Shown piece after piece: positions 16,836 to 25,065 of a stretch of 64,000 nt of DNA (its first letter is position 1; the number at the start of each line of letters is the position of its first letter). This DNA comes from Pseudaminobacter sp047739745 (lineage in GTDB: Bacteria > Pseudomonadota > Alphaproteobacteria > Rhizobiales > Rhizobiaceae). Under the pieces are notes generated by a model, which was given only the letters and a program-made list of their open reading frames with translations, searched no databases and was not told the DNA's origin. The stretch is taken from assembly GCF_047739745.1 (NCBI RefSeq), contig NZ_JBLLVA010000002.1, forward strand, positions 310,001-374,000. The letters run 5' to 3'. The translations under genes were made by a program, and so were the position numbers.

Positions 16836-17516
16836 GTCAGTTGTTTCCGATTCGCCGCGTGCCTTGGCTGCCGCGACCTGACGGATCGCGTCGGCCAGCG
16901 TGTCGCTTTCCTGCGCGCCCATGACGGCGTATTTGCCCTCCAGCAGGAAGCAGGGAACGCCACTTATGCCCATGCGCGATGCAGTCGCGGCTTCAGTCGC
17001 GACGGCATCGCGGTCAGTGTCTGTGGGCAACAGAGCTTCGACCACGGGCGCATCCATGCCTGCCTCACGCGCAGCCTCGATTAGCACGGCGTGGTCGCCG
17101 ACATTCTTGCCTTGTTCGAAGTAGAGGCTGAACAGTCGTCTTGCCAGCTTGTTCTGGACTTCTTCTCCAGCGGTTGCAGCCCAGCGAACGACCCGATGTG
17201 CATCGAGTGTGTTCGGCGATACCTTGATCGCGCCGAAATCGAAGGAGATGCCCTCGGCGGCGCCGAGTGGTTCGATCCTGGAGTGAATTTCGCGCAGACG
17301 CTCCTCGCTGCCGAACTTTGACAACATGTACTGCTTGCGATCCATGCCACCCGCCGGGATGGTCGGATCAAGTTGAAACGGTCGCCAGCGAACCGCCACA
17401 TCCACCTCGGGCACGGCGTCAATTGCCTTGTCCAACCGCTTCTGGCCGATGAAGCACCAAGGACAAACAACGTCCGAGACGACGTCGATGGTTATTGCTT
17501 GCCGTTCGTCGGTCAT
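16833..17516 (-). CDS. DsbA-family oxidoreductase, FrnE-like
   Basis: Thioredoxin-fold protein of the FrnE group (polyketide-type disulfide isomerases, some linked to stress tolerance). The 227 residues begin MTDERQAITIDVVSDVVCPW. The redox motif C18-P-W-C21 is intact, and the cis-proline region GISGVPCFLLEGKYA (about 184-198) is present. There is no signal peptide, so it is probably cytoplasmic. Its stop codon TAG is built from the TA and next base of the foldback element. It is 21 bases downstream of the peptide-binding protein gene, probably in the same transcript. Confidence 0.9.
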   Translation of the reverse strand: MTDERQAITIDVVSDVVCPWCFIGQKRLDKAIDAVPEVDVAVRWRPFQLDPTIPAGGMDRKQYMLSKFGSEERLREIHSRIEPLGAAEGISFDFGAIKVSPNTLDAHRVVRWAATAGEEVQNKLARRLFSLYFEQGKNVGDHAVLIEAAREAGMDAPVVEALLPTDTDRDAVATEAATASRMGISGVPCFLLEGKYAVMGAQESDTLADAIRQVAAAKARGESETTD

Positions 17517-17537
17517 CGGAAGATCCTTCTGTGGTGG

Positions 17538-19364
17538 TCAGTCTGGCTTTCGCCACCAGGTGGGAAGTTGATATCCGAATATAGGTGTCTTTGCCGGATG
17601 TGCCAGATAACTCCAATAAGCGAGGTGTTGCTGGGTATTGTGCTGCGTGGGCACCATATAAGCGCGAGATATCAAGAGGCGGTCCAGCGCACGCACCGCC
17701 GCTACATAAGCCTCCTCGTCGCGAGCGTTCAGCATCGCCTCGATCATGGCGTCGATGGCCGGATCGGCGACGCCCGCGAGGTTGAAGGAGCCTTCGACAT
17801 TTGCCGATTCAGAGCCCCAGCGGAATGTCAGCTCGATGCCGGGTGACAATGTTCCCTGGAAGCCGGTCGTGCCGATAAGCACGTCGAAATCGAAACGCTG
17901 CTTGCGCATCTGGATCTGGTCGGCCTCCAGCGTACGGATAACCACGGTGATGCCGATTTTTGCAAGGGTTCGCTGGTAGATCGCGGCAAGCCGCTCTTCG
18001 CTTTGCGAGGCGGTGAGAATTTCGAAGCCGAACGGCTGGCCTTCAGGGTCAACGAGCTTGCCGTCGCGCAGCGTATAGCCGGCGCTTTTCAGCAGGTCGA
18101 ACGCGGTCTTGAGCACTTTGCGGTCACGACCCGATCCATCGGTTTCGGGCGGACGATAGGTGCCGTCCATCACCTCCGGCAGCACCGCTTCGGGGAAGGG
18201 CGCAAGCAGCGCGCGCTCGGCCTCGCTGGCCGGGCGGCCAAGTGCCGAAAGCTCCGAGTTCTGCCAGTAGCTTGCCGTTCGCTGGAACTGCCCGCCGAAC
18301 ATGTTCTTGTTGGCCCACTCGAAGTCATAGAGCATGGCAAGCGCGCGGCGCACCCGAGGATCGCCGAATTTCGCCAGGCGGGTATTGAACAGGAAGCCGC
18401 TGACGACCGGGGGCAGGCCGGTCTCGAACCTCTCAGCAATCACCTGGCCGTTCTTCATGGCAGGGAAATCGAAGCTGCGCTCGCGCTTCACCGGATCGGC
18501 TTCCGCGTAGGTGGCACAGAGCCCTTTCTTGAACGCTTCGAACTGCGCATTGGCATTGAGGAAATATTCGATGGTAATGCGGTCGAAATTGTCGAAGCCG
18601 CGCTTGGAGGGAATGTCCTTGGCCCAATAGTCAGGATTGCGCTGAAAGACGATGCGCTGGCCGGGAACCACCTGTGCCACCTTGTAGGGGCCGCTGCCGA
18701 TCAGCGGTTTCAGCGTGGTCTGGTCGAAGGTCTCCTTGTCGAACGCATGTTTCGGGATGATCGGCGTCATGGCGATGATCAGCGGAAACTCGCGATCGGC
18801 ATGCTCGTTGAAGGTGAAGCGGACGCTGCGCTCGCCAGTCTTTTCCAGCTTGGCAACCTTCTTCATGCGGTCGCTGTAGGGTGGGCGGCCCTTTTCAGCG
18901 TAGACCTCGTAGGTGAACAGCACATCATCCGCCGTCACCGGCTTCCCGTCGGACCACTTCGCCTTGGGGTCAAGCGTGAACTCGACGGATTTGCGGTCGG
19001 GCGTGATGTCGAGCGATTCGGCAAGCAGGCCGTAGAGCGAAAAGGCTTCGTCGGCACTGCGCTGCATCAGAGGCTCGAACACCAGATTGCCGTAGATGGT
19101 GTCGATCATGCCCCGCGCGGTCGTGCGCAGGCTTTTGATGATGAACGGGTTCAGATTGTCGAAGCTGCCAACCACGCAGTAGGTGACTTCGCCGCCCTTC
19201 GGCGCATCCGGATTCGCGTAGGGAAAATGCGTGAATCCCTGCTTCAGCGCCGGTTCGCCCTGCATGGCAATTGCATGGGAGGGCTCGGCGAAGGCCGCCA
19301 GGCCGCTCGCCGGCAGCATGGCCGCGGTAAAGAGCGAAAGAAACAGGCGACGCATGACTGGCAT
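17538..19364 (-). CDS. Extracellular solute-binding protein family 5 (YejA-like), orphan
   Basis: Periplasmic binding protein for oligopeptides or related compounds. The 608 residues have a signal peptide (about 1-26, ending AAFA), the YejA-type opening FTHFPYANPDAPKGGEVTYC, and the family-5 signature with LDPKAKWSDGKPVTADDVLF (about 132-151). Length and sequence match YejA of the yejABEF importer, but no permease or ATPase gene is adjacent. GGA four bases before the ATG at 19364 supports that start over the ATG nine bases downstream. It is followed by frnE. Confidence 0.92.
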   Translation of the reverse strand: MPVMRRLFLSLFTAAMLPASGLAAFAEPSHAIAMQGEPALKQGFTHFPYANPDAPKGGEVTYCVVGSFDNLNPFIIKSLRTTARGMIDTIYGNLVFEPLMQRSADEAFSLYGLLAESLDITPDRKSVEFTLDPKAKWSDGKPVTADDVLFTYEVYAEKGRPPYSDRMKKVAKLEKTGERSVRFTFNEHADREFPLIIAMTPIIPKHAFDKETFDQTTLKPLIGSGPYKVAQVVPGQRIVFQRNPDYWAKDIPSKRGFDNFDRITIEYFLNANAQFEAFKKGLCATYAEADPVKRERSFDFPAMKNGQVIAERFETGLPPVVSGFLFNTRLAKFGDPRVRRALAMLYDFEWANKNMFGGQFQRTASYWQNSELSALGRPASEAERALLAPFPEAVLPEVMDGTYRPPETDGSGRDRKVLKTAFDLLKSAGYTLRDGKLVDPEGQPFGFEILTASQSEERLAAIYQRTLAKIGITVVIRTLEADQIQMRKQRFDFDVLIGTTGFQGTLSPGIELTFRWGSESANVEGSFNLAGVADPAIDAMIEAMLNARDEEAYVAAVRALDRLLISRAYMVPTQHNTQQHLAYWSYLAHPAKTPIFGYQLPTWWRKPD

Positions 19365-19389
19365 ATTTCCAATTAGAACGGGCTTTGAT

Positions 19390-19405
19390 GATTCGAATTT
19401 GAATC
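19390..19405. promoter_or_regulatory. 16-base near-palindrome upstream of the YejA-like gene
   Basis: GATTCGAATTTGAATC reads the same on both strands at 14 of 16 positions. It lies 26 bases upstream of the YejA-like start. It could be an operator, but no protein is known to bind it. Confidence 0.25.
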
Positions 19406-19599
19406 TAGCACGACGGCACTATTGTGAGCCTGAGGCGTTCTTGGCCGACAATCGCGGGATTGAGGACTGGATTCGCGAGGCGGCGCGGTGTAACAGCCCA
19501 GTCAAAGTCATTCTGTCGCCGTAATTTGCCAACAGGTAAACGACGACAAATGGCGCTGAATGGCCTGGTCCCGGATCAATCGAGAGGAATTGAGATAAG

Positions 19600-20235
19600 A
19601 TGACGAGCCTGAAAACCGACGTCGCCCGTCTTTCGGTCATGGCCGCTGGCGTGGTCGGCGTGCTCGCTGCTGGTCATTTGCCGGCCGCCGCGCAGCAACA
19701 GCAGCAAGCGCAGCTTCCGCAAGGCTGGTTCAAGGCCTGCACCAAGCAGGAAGACGTCGATATCTGCAATGTGCAGAACATATCGACCGCTGCGTCCGGC
19801 CAACTCGTCACGGGCATCAGCCTGATCGAGCTGAAGGGCAAGGTGAACCGAAAGGTGTTCCAGGTCACCGTTCCGACCGGCCGTCTCGTGCCTCCCGGCA
19901 TCGGCCTGCAGATTGACGGCGGCAAGGCGCAGAAGCTGGATTACGTCATCTGCTTCCCGGATCGCTGCGTCGCCGAGGCGCCACTTACCGACCAGCTCGT
20001 CGGCTCCTTCAAGAAGGGATCGGAGCTGACGCTGACTTCCGTGAATTTCCAGAACCAGCCCAACCCGATCAAGGTTTCGCTTCAGGGCTTCACGGGAGCT
20101 TTCGACGGCGAGCCGCTGCAGCAGTCGGACCTCGAGGATCGACAGAAGAAACTGCAGGAATTCGTTACCAAGAACAACGAGGACTTCGCCAAGAAGCTCA
20201 AGGAAGAGCAGGAAAAGGCCAAGGCCGCGAACTGA
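19600..20235 (+). CDS. ialB: Invasion-associated locus B family protein (IalB)
   Basis: Secreted or periplasmic protein named from Bartonella erythrocyte invasion and widespread in non-pathogenic rhizobia, where its role is unclear. The 211 residues have a signal peptide (about 1-31, ending PAAAQ), a Gln-rich start, then the IalB domain with cysteine pairs in FKACTKQEDVDICNVQN and VICFPDRCVAEAPL. A charged coiled C-terminal tail (about 175-211) ends EEQEKAKAAN. A strong terminator follows. Confidence 0.9.
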   Translation: MTSLKTDVARLSVMAAGVVGVLAAGHLPAAAQQQQQAQLPQGWFKACTKQEDVDICNVQNISTAASGQLVTGISLIELKGKVNRKVFQVTVPTGRLVPPGIGLQIDGGKAQKLDYVICFPDRCVAEAPLTDQLVGSFKKGSELTLTSVNFQNQPNPIKVSLQGFTGAFDGEPLQQSDLEDRQKKLQEFVTKNNEDFAKKLKEEQEKAKAAN

Positions 20236-20250
20236 TAGCGATCAGTTTTC

Positions 20251-20287
20251 AAACAAAACGGCGGGGTTTTTCCCCGCCGTTTTGTTT
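20251..20287. terminator. Bidirectional intrinsic terminator between ialB and hspQ
   Basis: A 16-bp perfect stem (20251-20266 with 20272-20287) has a loop of five T. The outer stem is A/T-rich, so a T run follows the GC core in both directions. It serves ialB on the plus strand and hspQ on the minus strand. Confidence 0.92.
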
Positions 20288-20309
20288 TCGGATGTGCGTT
20301 TGCGGCAAT

Positions 20310-20633
20310 TTAATGCCGGGCCCGATCCTTGGGCTCATAGCGGCCATCGGCGGTCTTGTTGAAGAACTCGCGCAGTTGCGGATGCCTGACCGGCTCGCCC
20401 GATTGATCGGCAAGAAGGTTCTGCTCCGAGACGTAGGCGATATATTCGGTCTCGTCGTTTTCGGCGAGCAGGTGATAGAAGGGCTGATCCTTCTGCGGCC
20501 TGACCTCGGCAGGGATTGCCTCATACCATTCGTCGGTGTTGCTGAATTGCGGATCGACGTCGAAAATGACGCCCCGGAACGGGAACAGACGATGGCGGAC
20601 GACCTGGCCAATCGCGAATTTTGCTGTTTTCAT
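20310..20633 (-). CDS. hspQ: Heat shock protein HspQ
   Basis: Hemimethylated-DNA-binding-type YccV protein. In enteric bacteria it is a specificity factor for Lon protease. From the ATG at 20633 it has 107 residues starting MKTAKFAIGQVVRHRLFPFR, with the conserved core GVIFDVDPQFSNTDEWYEAI. A further in-frame ATG at 20654 would add seven residues not seen in relatives as far as I recall. It shares a bidirectional terminator with ialB. Confidence 0.93.
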   Translation of the reverse strand: MKTAKFAIGQVVRHRLFPFRGVIFDVDPQFSNTDEWYEAIPAEVRPQKDQPFYHLLAENDETEYIAYVSEQNLLADQSGEPVRHPQLREFFNKTADGRYEPKDRARH

Positions 20634-20758
20634 TTCAATCACGCTCTTCAACATGAGGCGCTATCTGACGCAGCAACGCGAAGAATTCAATCCCAAGCCT
20701 ATCGACGTCTCACCTCGCTTAGCGTCATCGCAGCCACACCCCCGGATACCCATACATC

Positions 20759-21721
20759 ATGTCAGAAATCGTCGGTTTGGTCCTCCCCTTCTTTGGACTG
20801 ATTTTTCTGGGGTTTTTTGTCGCTCGCATAACGCGCCAGCCACTCGAAGCACTCGGCTGGATGAACACGTTCATCATTTATGTCGCGCTGCCAGCGCTGT
20901 TCTTCCAACTGCTGGCGAGGACACCGATCGAGAAACTGACGGAATGGCGTTACATCGTTGGATCAGCGCTTGCGACTTATGTCATTTTCTCGCTGATGTT
21001 TGTCGGCTCCGTCGCCCTGTCGCGGGGCGAGATTGCGCAATCGACGATCAAGGGACTGGCTGCCGCCTATGGCAATACCGGCTATATGGGGCCGGGCATC
21101 GCCTTGCTGGCGTTCGGCCAGGAGGCGGCGGTGCCGGTAGCGCTGATCTTCTGTTTCGAGAACATCCTGCATTTCACCGTGGCGCCCATGATGATGGCAA
21201 TTTCGGGCAGCGAGAAGACGCCGCCGGCGCAACTGGCGCTCAGGGTTGCCGAGAAAATCCTGCTTCATCCCTTCATCATCGCCACGGCGGTGGGCGTGGC
21301 CGCCGCCTATGTCGAATTTCGGCCGCCGCTGCCGGTAGAGAGGCTGCTGGAATATCTTTCGAGTGCGGCCGCACCATGCGCGCTATTTGCGATGGGCGTG
21401 ACGCTGGCGCTGAGACCGCTCAAGCGGGTTCCGGTGGAACTTGCGCCGATTGCCGTACTCAAACTGGTGCTGCATCCGCTGCTCTGTTATGTCGTGCTGA
21501 GTTGGATCGGCAACTTTTCCGAAATCTGGCTCTTTTCGGCGGTGTTGCTCGCCTCGTTGCCGACGGCCACCAACGTTTTCGTCATCGCGCAGCAATATGG
21601 CGTCTGGACGGAGCGCGCCTCGGCAAGCGTGCTTTTGACGACCTGCATTTCCGTCGCAACGGTGTCGGGATTGCTCTACATGATCAAGACGGGAATATTA
21701 CCGCCGGATCTGTTCCCGTAA
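20759..21721 (+). CDS. Auxin efflux carrier (AEC) family transporter
   Basis: Inner-membrane carrier with about ten hydrophobic helices in 320 residues. The pattern is two five-helix halves, with the conserved NTGYMGPGIALLAFG (about 101-115) in the N-terminal half and LPTATNVFVIAQQYG (about 268-282) in the C-terminal half. Bacterial members export or import organic acids such as malate or malonate; the substrate here is unknown. Its last 24 bases overlap the 3' end of the convergent ubiH-family gene. Confidence 0.9.
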   Translation: MSEIVGLVLPFFGLIFLGFFVARITRQPLEALGWMNTFIIYVALPALFFQLLARTPIEKLTEWRYIVGSALATYVIFSLMFVGSVALSRGEIAQSTIKGLAAAYGNTGYMGPGIALLAFGQEAAVPVALIFCFENILHFTVAPMMMAISGSEKTPPAQLALRVAEKILLHPFIIATAVGVAAAYVEFRPPLPVERLLEYLSSAAAPCALFAMGVTLALRPLKRVPVELAPIAVLKLVLHPLLCYVVLSWIGNFSEIWLFSAVLLASLPTATNVFVIAQQYGVWTERASASVLLTTCISVATVSGLLYMIKTGILPPDLFP

Positions 21722-22948
21722 CGAAGAAGCCAGCGAAGAAAAGCCGCTGCCCGGCCGCAAGCCTTCGCGCATGAAAAAGGCTCGCAAGGGTGCAAAGCTT
21801 CCCAGGGCGCCCAGCCCCGCGCTGCGCAGCATCTGTGCCGGCAGCAGGTTCGACAATAGCGAACGGTTGAGCAGGCTGACGGACTCGGCGCGGGCGAGGA
21901 TATCCGGGCGGCGCCTGAGATCATAGGCCGAAAGAGCCGGCCGCGAGCCCGGATCATCGCGGTTAAGCGTAGCAATTTCAATCAGTTGCTGAACATCCCT
22001 GATGCCGAGATTCAGGCCTTGCGCGCCAATCGGTGGAAATACGTGGGCGGCCTCGCCGACCAGCGCGATCCGGTTTTGCGCGAAGCGTGTCGGGAGCGAG
22101 GCGGAAAGCGGGTAGATTTGCCGACCAGGTTCGACCGAAACGCGCCCCAACATCGACTGCATACGTTCTTCGACACGCAGCGACAGCGCTTCGTCATCGA
22201 GCGCGGCCAGCTTTTCGGCGGTATCCGGTGCAACGACCCAGACCAGGCTCGACCGACTGCCGGGCAGGGGAACCTGGGTAAAGGGACCTGTCTCGGTGTG
22301 GAACTCCGTCGAGATGAAGCCGTGCGGTCGGCTGTGGCCGAAACTCAGGATCAGCGCCGCCTGCGGGAAGGAGCGCGTTGAGATGGACACGCCCGCTGCC
22401 GCCCGCGCCGGCGACATCCTCCCATCCGCCGCAACCGCCAGGCGGGCGGGAATTTCCAGTCCCTCCGGCAAGACGGCGGTTACATTGCTCGTGTCTATCT
22501 GCCAACGCTCCACCAGTGCGTGATGCCAGGTGATGCCCGGATGCTCCAGGACGGCCCGTTCAAGCGTTCCGTTCAGCAGGCGGTTGGGAATGTTGAGACC
22601 GAAATGCGCTTCGCCGATTTCGGATGCATGGAAGGTCACGGTTGGGCTTCGGATGAGGCGCTTAGTCGCGTCGATGATGCGCATGGCGCGAAGCGGCGCA
22701 CAGTGCGGTTCGAGTTCAGCCAACAGGCCAAGACCGTGGAGGAATTTCAATGCCGGTGCCATCAGGGCGGTCGTGCGTCGGTCGTCCTGGTTGGCGGCCG
22801 GACCCGCCAAGCTGATCTCAAAACCATGCTGGGCCAGGGAAAGCGCTGCAAGCAGGCCGGCCGGACCGGTTCCCGCGACGATGATTTTGGCTGCTTCAGT
22901 TCGGTCCAAGGTGACGATCCGTTGCGACTTTTCCGGCCCTGCACGCAT
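21698..22948 (-). CDS. UbiH/UbiF/COQ6-family FAD-dependent hydroxylase
   Basis: Probable ring hydroxylase of ubiquinone synthesis. From ATG 22948 it has 416 residues. It shows the FAD-binding dinucleotide fold IIVAGTGPAGLLAALSLAQ (about 20-38), the middle DG motif AVAADGRMSPARAAAG, and the second FAD motif VGEAAHVFPPIGAQGLNLGI (about 300-320). The frame is open 46 codons further upstream but those residues do not resemble the family. UbiH, UbiF and UbiI types cannot be told apart by eye; rhizobia often use one such enzyme with broad regioselectivity. Confidence 0.85.
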   Translation of the reverse strand: MRAGPEKSQRIVTLDRTEAAKIIVAGTGPAGLLAALSLAQHGFEISLAGPAANQDDRRTTALMAPALKFLHGLGLLAELEPHCAPLRAMRIIDATKRLIRSPTVTFHASEIGEAHFGLNIPNRLLNGTLERAVLEHPGITWHHALVERWQIDTSNVTAVLPEGLEIPARLAVAADGRMSPARAAAGVSISTRSFPQAALILSFGHSRPHGFISTEFHTETGPFTQVPLPGSRSSLVWVVAPDTAEKLAALDDEALSLRVEERMQSMLGRVSVEPGRQIYPLSASLPTRFAQNRIALVGEAAHVFPPIGAQGLNLGIRDVQQLIEIATLNRDDPGSRPALSAYDLRRRPDILARAESVSLLNRSLLSNLLPAQMLRSAGLGALGSFAPLRAFFMREGLRPGSGFSSLASSLREQIRR

Positions 22949-23244
22949 GCGGCGGGCCTTCCTACCTATAGGGCGGGCCGACGCCCTCGGGCAACGTGGC
23001 GTTTCATCCCATTCGACCGGCATGGCGACAAACGCTGTTGAAAAACAAGGGACAAAGCGTTGTCCAACGCGCTGCGGGAGTGCCATACTCTCCCCATTCG
23101 GGATTTGGCCCTTTTTGGGTCCACCTGACCGCAGAGGGGGCGTTCGATGGCCGAATTCGGGGCCGGGCTATGGAAGCGGAAATCGTCTGCTCCGGCGCGT
23201 TCGCCGGTTGCGGCCGATATCGGCAAGCTGGACTGGCGCAGCGC

Positions 23245-23967
23245 GTGAAACGCAAGAAAGTTACATGGCCTCAAGCGAAGGCCTTTTCGGTCCATCTTCT
23301 CACCGCATCGGGATCGTTCCTTGCGTTTCTGTCGCTTGTCGCGGCGAGCGAACAGCGCTGGACGGCGATGTTCTGGTGGCTCGGTCTGGCATTGTTCGTC
23401 GACGGCATCGACGGGCCGATCGCCCGCAAGCTTGAGGTGAAGGACGTCCTGCCGACATGGTCGGGTGAACTGCTCGACAACATAATCGACTATGTCACCT
23501 ATGTGCTCATCCCGGCGTTTGCGCTCTATCAGCGCGGATTCATGGGCGAGGGGCTGTCGTTCCTGTCGGCCGCGCTGATCGTCGTCTCCAGCGCAATCTA
23601 CTATGCCGACACCGGCATGAAGACGAAGGAGAACTTCTTCAAAGGCTTCCCTGTCGTCTGGAACATGATCGTCTTCACGCTTTTCGTGACCCAGCCGGGC
23701 GAATGGGTGTCGTTCGCAGTGGTGGTCATTGCCGCGATCATGACATTCGTGCCGATGAGCTTTCTTCATCCAGTGCGCGTGGTGCGATTGCGCGAACTCA
23801 ACCTGGCAGTCTTTCTTGCCTGGTGCCTGTTCGGCGTGATCGCGCTCATCCAGACCATGGAGGCGAGCGACATCGTCAAGATCGGCATCGCAGTGACCGG
23901 AACCTATCTGTTCTTTATCGGCGGCGTCATGCAGCTGTTTCCCAATCTCGGCGCGAAGAAAGTCTGA
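23245..23967 (+). CDS. pcs: Phosphatidylcholine synthase
   Basis: Inner-membrane enzyme condensing CDP-diacylglycerol with choline to form phosphatidylcholine and CMP, a route largely confined to host-associated and related bacteria. From the GTG at 23245 it has 240 residues, matching the family's length. The CDP-alcohol phosphotransferase motif DGIDGPIAR...G...D...D spans about residues 49-79, and about eight hydrophobic segments follow. In-frame ATGs further upstream (such as 23170) cannot be excluded because no good ribosome-binding site marks the GTG. The 296-base divergent gap to the ubiH-family gene shows no other gene. Confidence 0.92.
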   Translation: MKRKKVTWPQAKAFSVHLLTASGSFLAFLSLVAASEQRWTAMFWWLGLALFVDGIDGPIARKLEVKDVLPTWSGELLDNIIDYVTYVLIPAFALYQRGFMGEGLSFLSAALIVVSSAIYYADTGMKTKENFFKGFPVVWNMIVFTLFVTQPGEWVSFAVVVIAAIMTFVPMSFLHPVRVVRLRELNLAVFLAWCLFGVIALIQTMEASDIVKIGIAVTGTYLFFIGGVMQLFPNLGAKKV

Positions 23968-23969
23968 TC

Positions 23970-24947
23970 ATGTCGAAAGCGGTTCGTGTCCATGCCCATG
24001 GCGGGCCGGAAGTGCTGACATATGAGGAGGTCGCTACCGGCCGCCCTGAGGCGGGGCAAGTGTTGATCCGCCACACGGCAATAGGCCTCAACTTCCTCGA
24101 TACCTACTATCGCAGCGGCCTTTATCCGGCGCCGGCGGGCCTGCCGCTGACGCCGGGTGGCGAAGCGGCTGGCCTGGTGGTGGAAACCGGCGCCGGCGTC
24201 GACTGGCTGAAGCCGGGCGAACGGGTCGCCTATACCACGCCGCTCGGCGCCTATTGCGAGGAGCGCCTGATTGCTGCCGACCGGCTTGTGAAAATCCCGC
24301 AAGGCGTCAGCGACGAACAGGCCGCCGCCATGATGCTGAAAGGAATGACCGCTGAATATCTGCTTGGGCGTACCTTCAAGGTCAAACCGGGCGATACGAT
24401 CCTCTGCCATGCGGCGGCCGGCGGCGTGGGGCTCATTCTCGGCCAGTGGGCGAAACATCTCGGTGCAACCGTGATCGGCACCGCTGGTTCCGCCGACAAG
24501 ATCGCGTTGGCCAGAGCCCACGGCTTCGACCACCTCATCAACTACCGCGACAAGGACTTCGTGTCCGAAGTGAAGGAAATCACTGGCGGCAGGCTTTGCG
24601 ACGTCGTCTATGACTCGGTCGGGAAGGACACGTTTCCCGGCTCGCTCGACTGCCTGCGTCCGCGCGGAATGTTCGTCAGCTTCGGCCAGTCATCAGGGCC
24701 AATTCCGCCTTTCAACATGGCCTTGTTGTCGCAAAAGGGATCGCTGTTCGCCACACGTCCGTCGCTCTACGTCTATATTGCCAAGCGCGAGGATCTTGAA
24801 TCGTCGGCCGACGCGCTGTTCGACGTGGTGTCGAAAGGTGTCGTCGACATCAGGATCAACCAGCGTTACGCGTTGGCTGAAGCGGCAGCCGCCCACGCTG
24901 ATCTCGAGGGTCGTCGCACGACCGGAACGAGTATTCTGATACCGTAA
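23970..24947 (+). CDS. NADPH:quinone oxidoreductase (Qor-like, zinc-free MDR family)
   Basis: Medium-chain dehydrogenase/reductase that passes electrons from NADPH to quinones. The 325 residues start MSKAVRVHAHGGPEVLTYEE. The nucleotide loop AAAGGVGLILGQWAKHLGA (about 149-167) is intact. Catalytic and structural zinc ligands are absent, as in Qor. It begins two bases after the pcs stop, suggesting cotranscription, though no functional link to lipid synthesis is obvious. Confidence 0.9.
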   Translation: MSKAVRVHAHGGPEVLTYEEVATGRPEAGQVLIRHTAIGLNFLDTYYRSGLYPAPAGLPLTPGGEAAGLVVETGAGVDWLKPGERVAYTTPLGAYCEERLIAADRLVKIPQGVSDEQAAAMMLKGMTAEYLLGRTFKVKPGDTILCHAAAGGVGLILGQWAKHLGATVIGTAGSADKIALARAHGFDHLINYRDKDFVSEVKEITGGRLCDVVYDSVGKDTFPGSLDCLRPRGMFVSFGQSSGPIPPFNMALLSQKGSLFATRPSLYVYIAKREDLESSADALFDVVSKGVVDIRINQRYALAEAAAAHADLEGRRTTGTSILIP

Positions 24948-24962
24948 GCTTTTCGCCGAATT

Positions 24963-24979
24963 CTTGAAGCTCTTTCAAG
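24963..24979. promoter_or_regulatory. CTTGAA-N5-TTCAAG inverted repeat upstream of the BMP-type importer
   Basis: Perfect 6-bp arms (24963-24968 and 24974-24979) lie in the 118-base leader of the nucleoside-type importer operon. It could be an operator or a weak hairpin. No regulator gene is next to it. Confidence 0.3.
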
Positions 24980-25065
24980 GCTACTACTGCTTTGCCTTAC
25001 GACCCGGACGCGCCTACGATATTTACGGGAACATTTGACACGACCAGATCGGTACGGGAGGAGCT

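Noticed and set aside
18003..19376. 457-codon plus-strand frame opposite the YejA-like gene
   Set aside because: Shadow of the minus-strand gene; product has no signal, domain or ribosome-binding site.
24948..25065. Possible purine riboswitch in front of the BMP-type importer
   Set aside because: No three-way junction with the conserved loop sequences could be traced; only a short inverted repeat is present.
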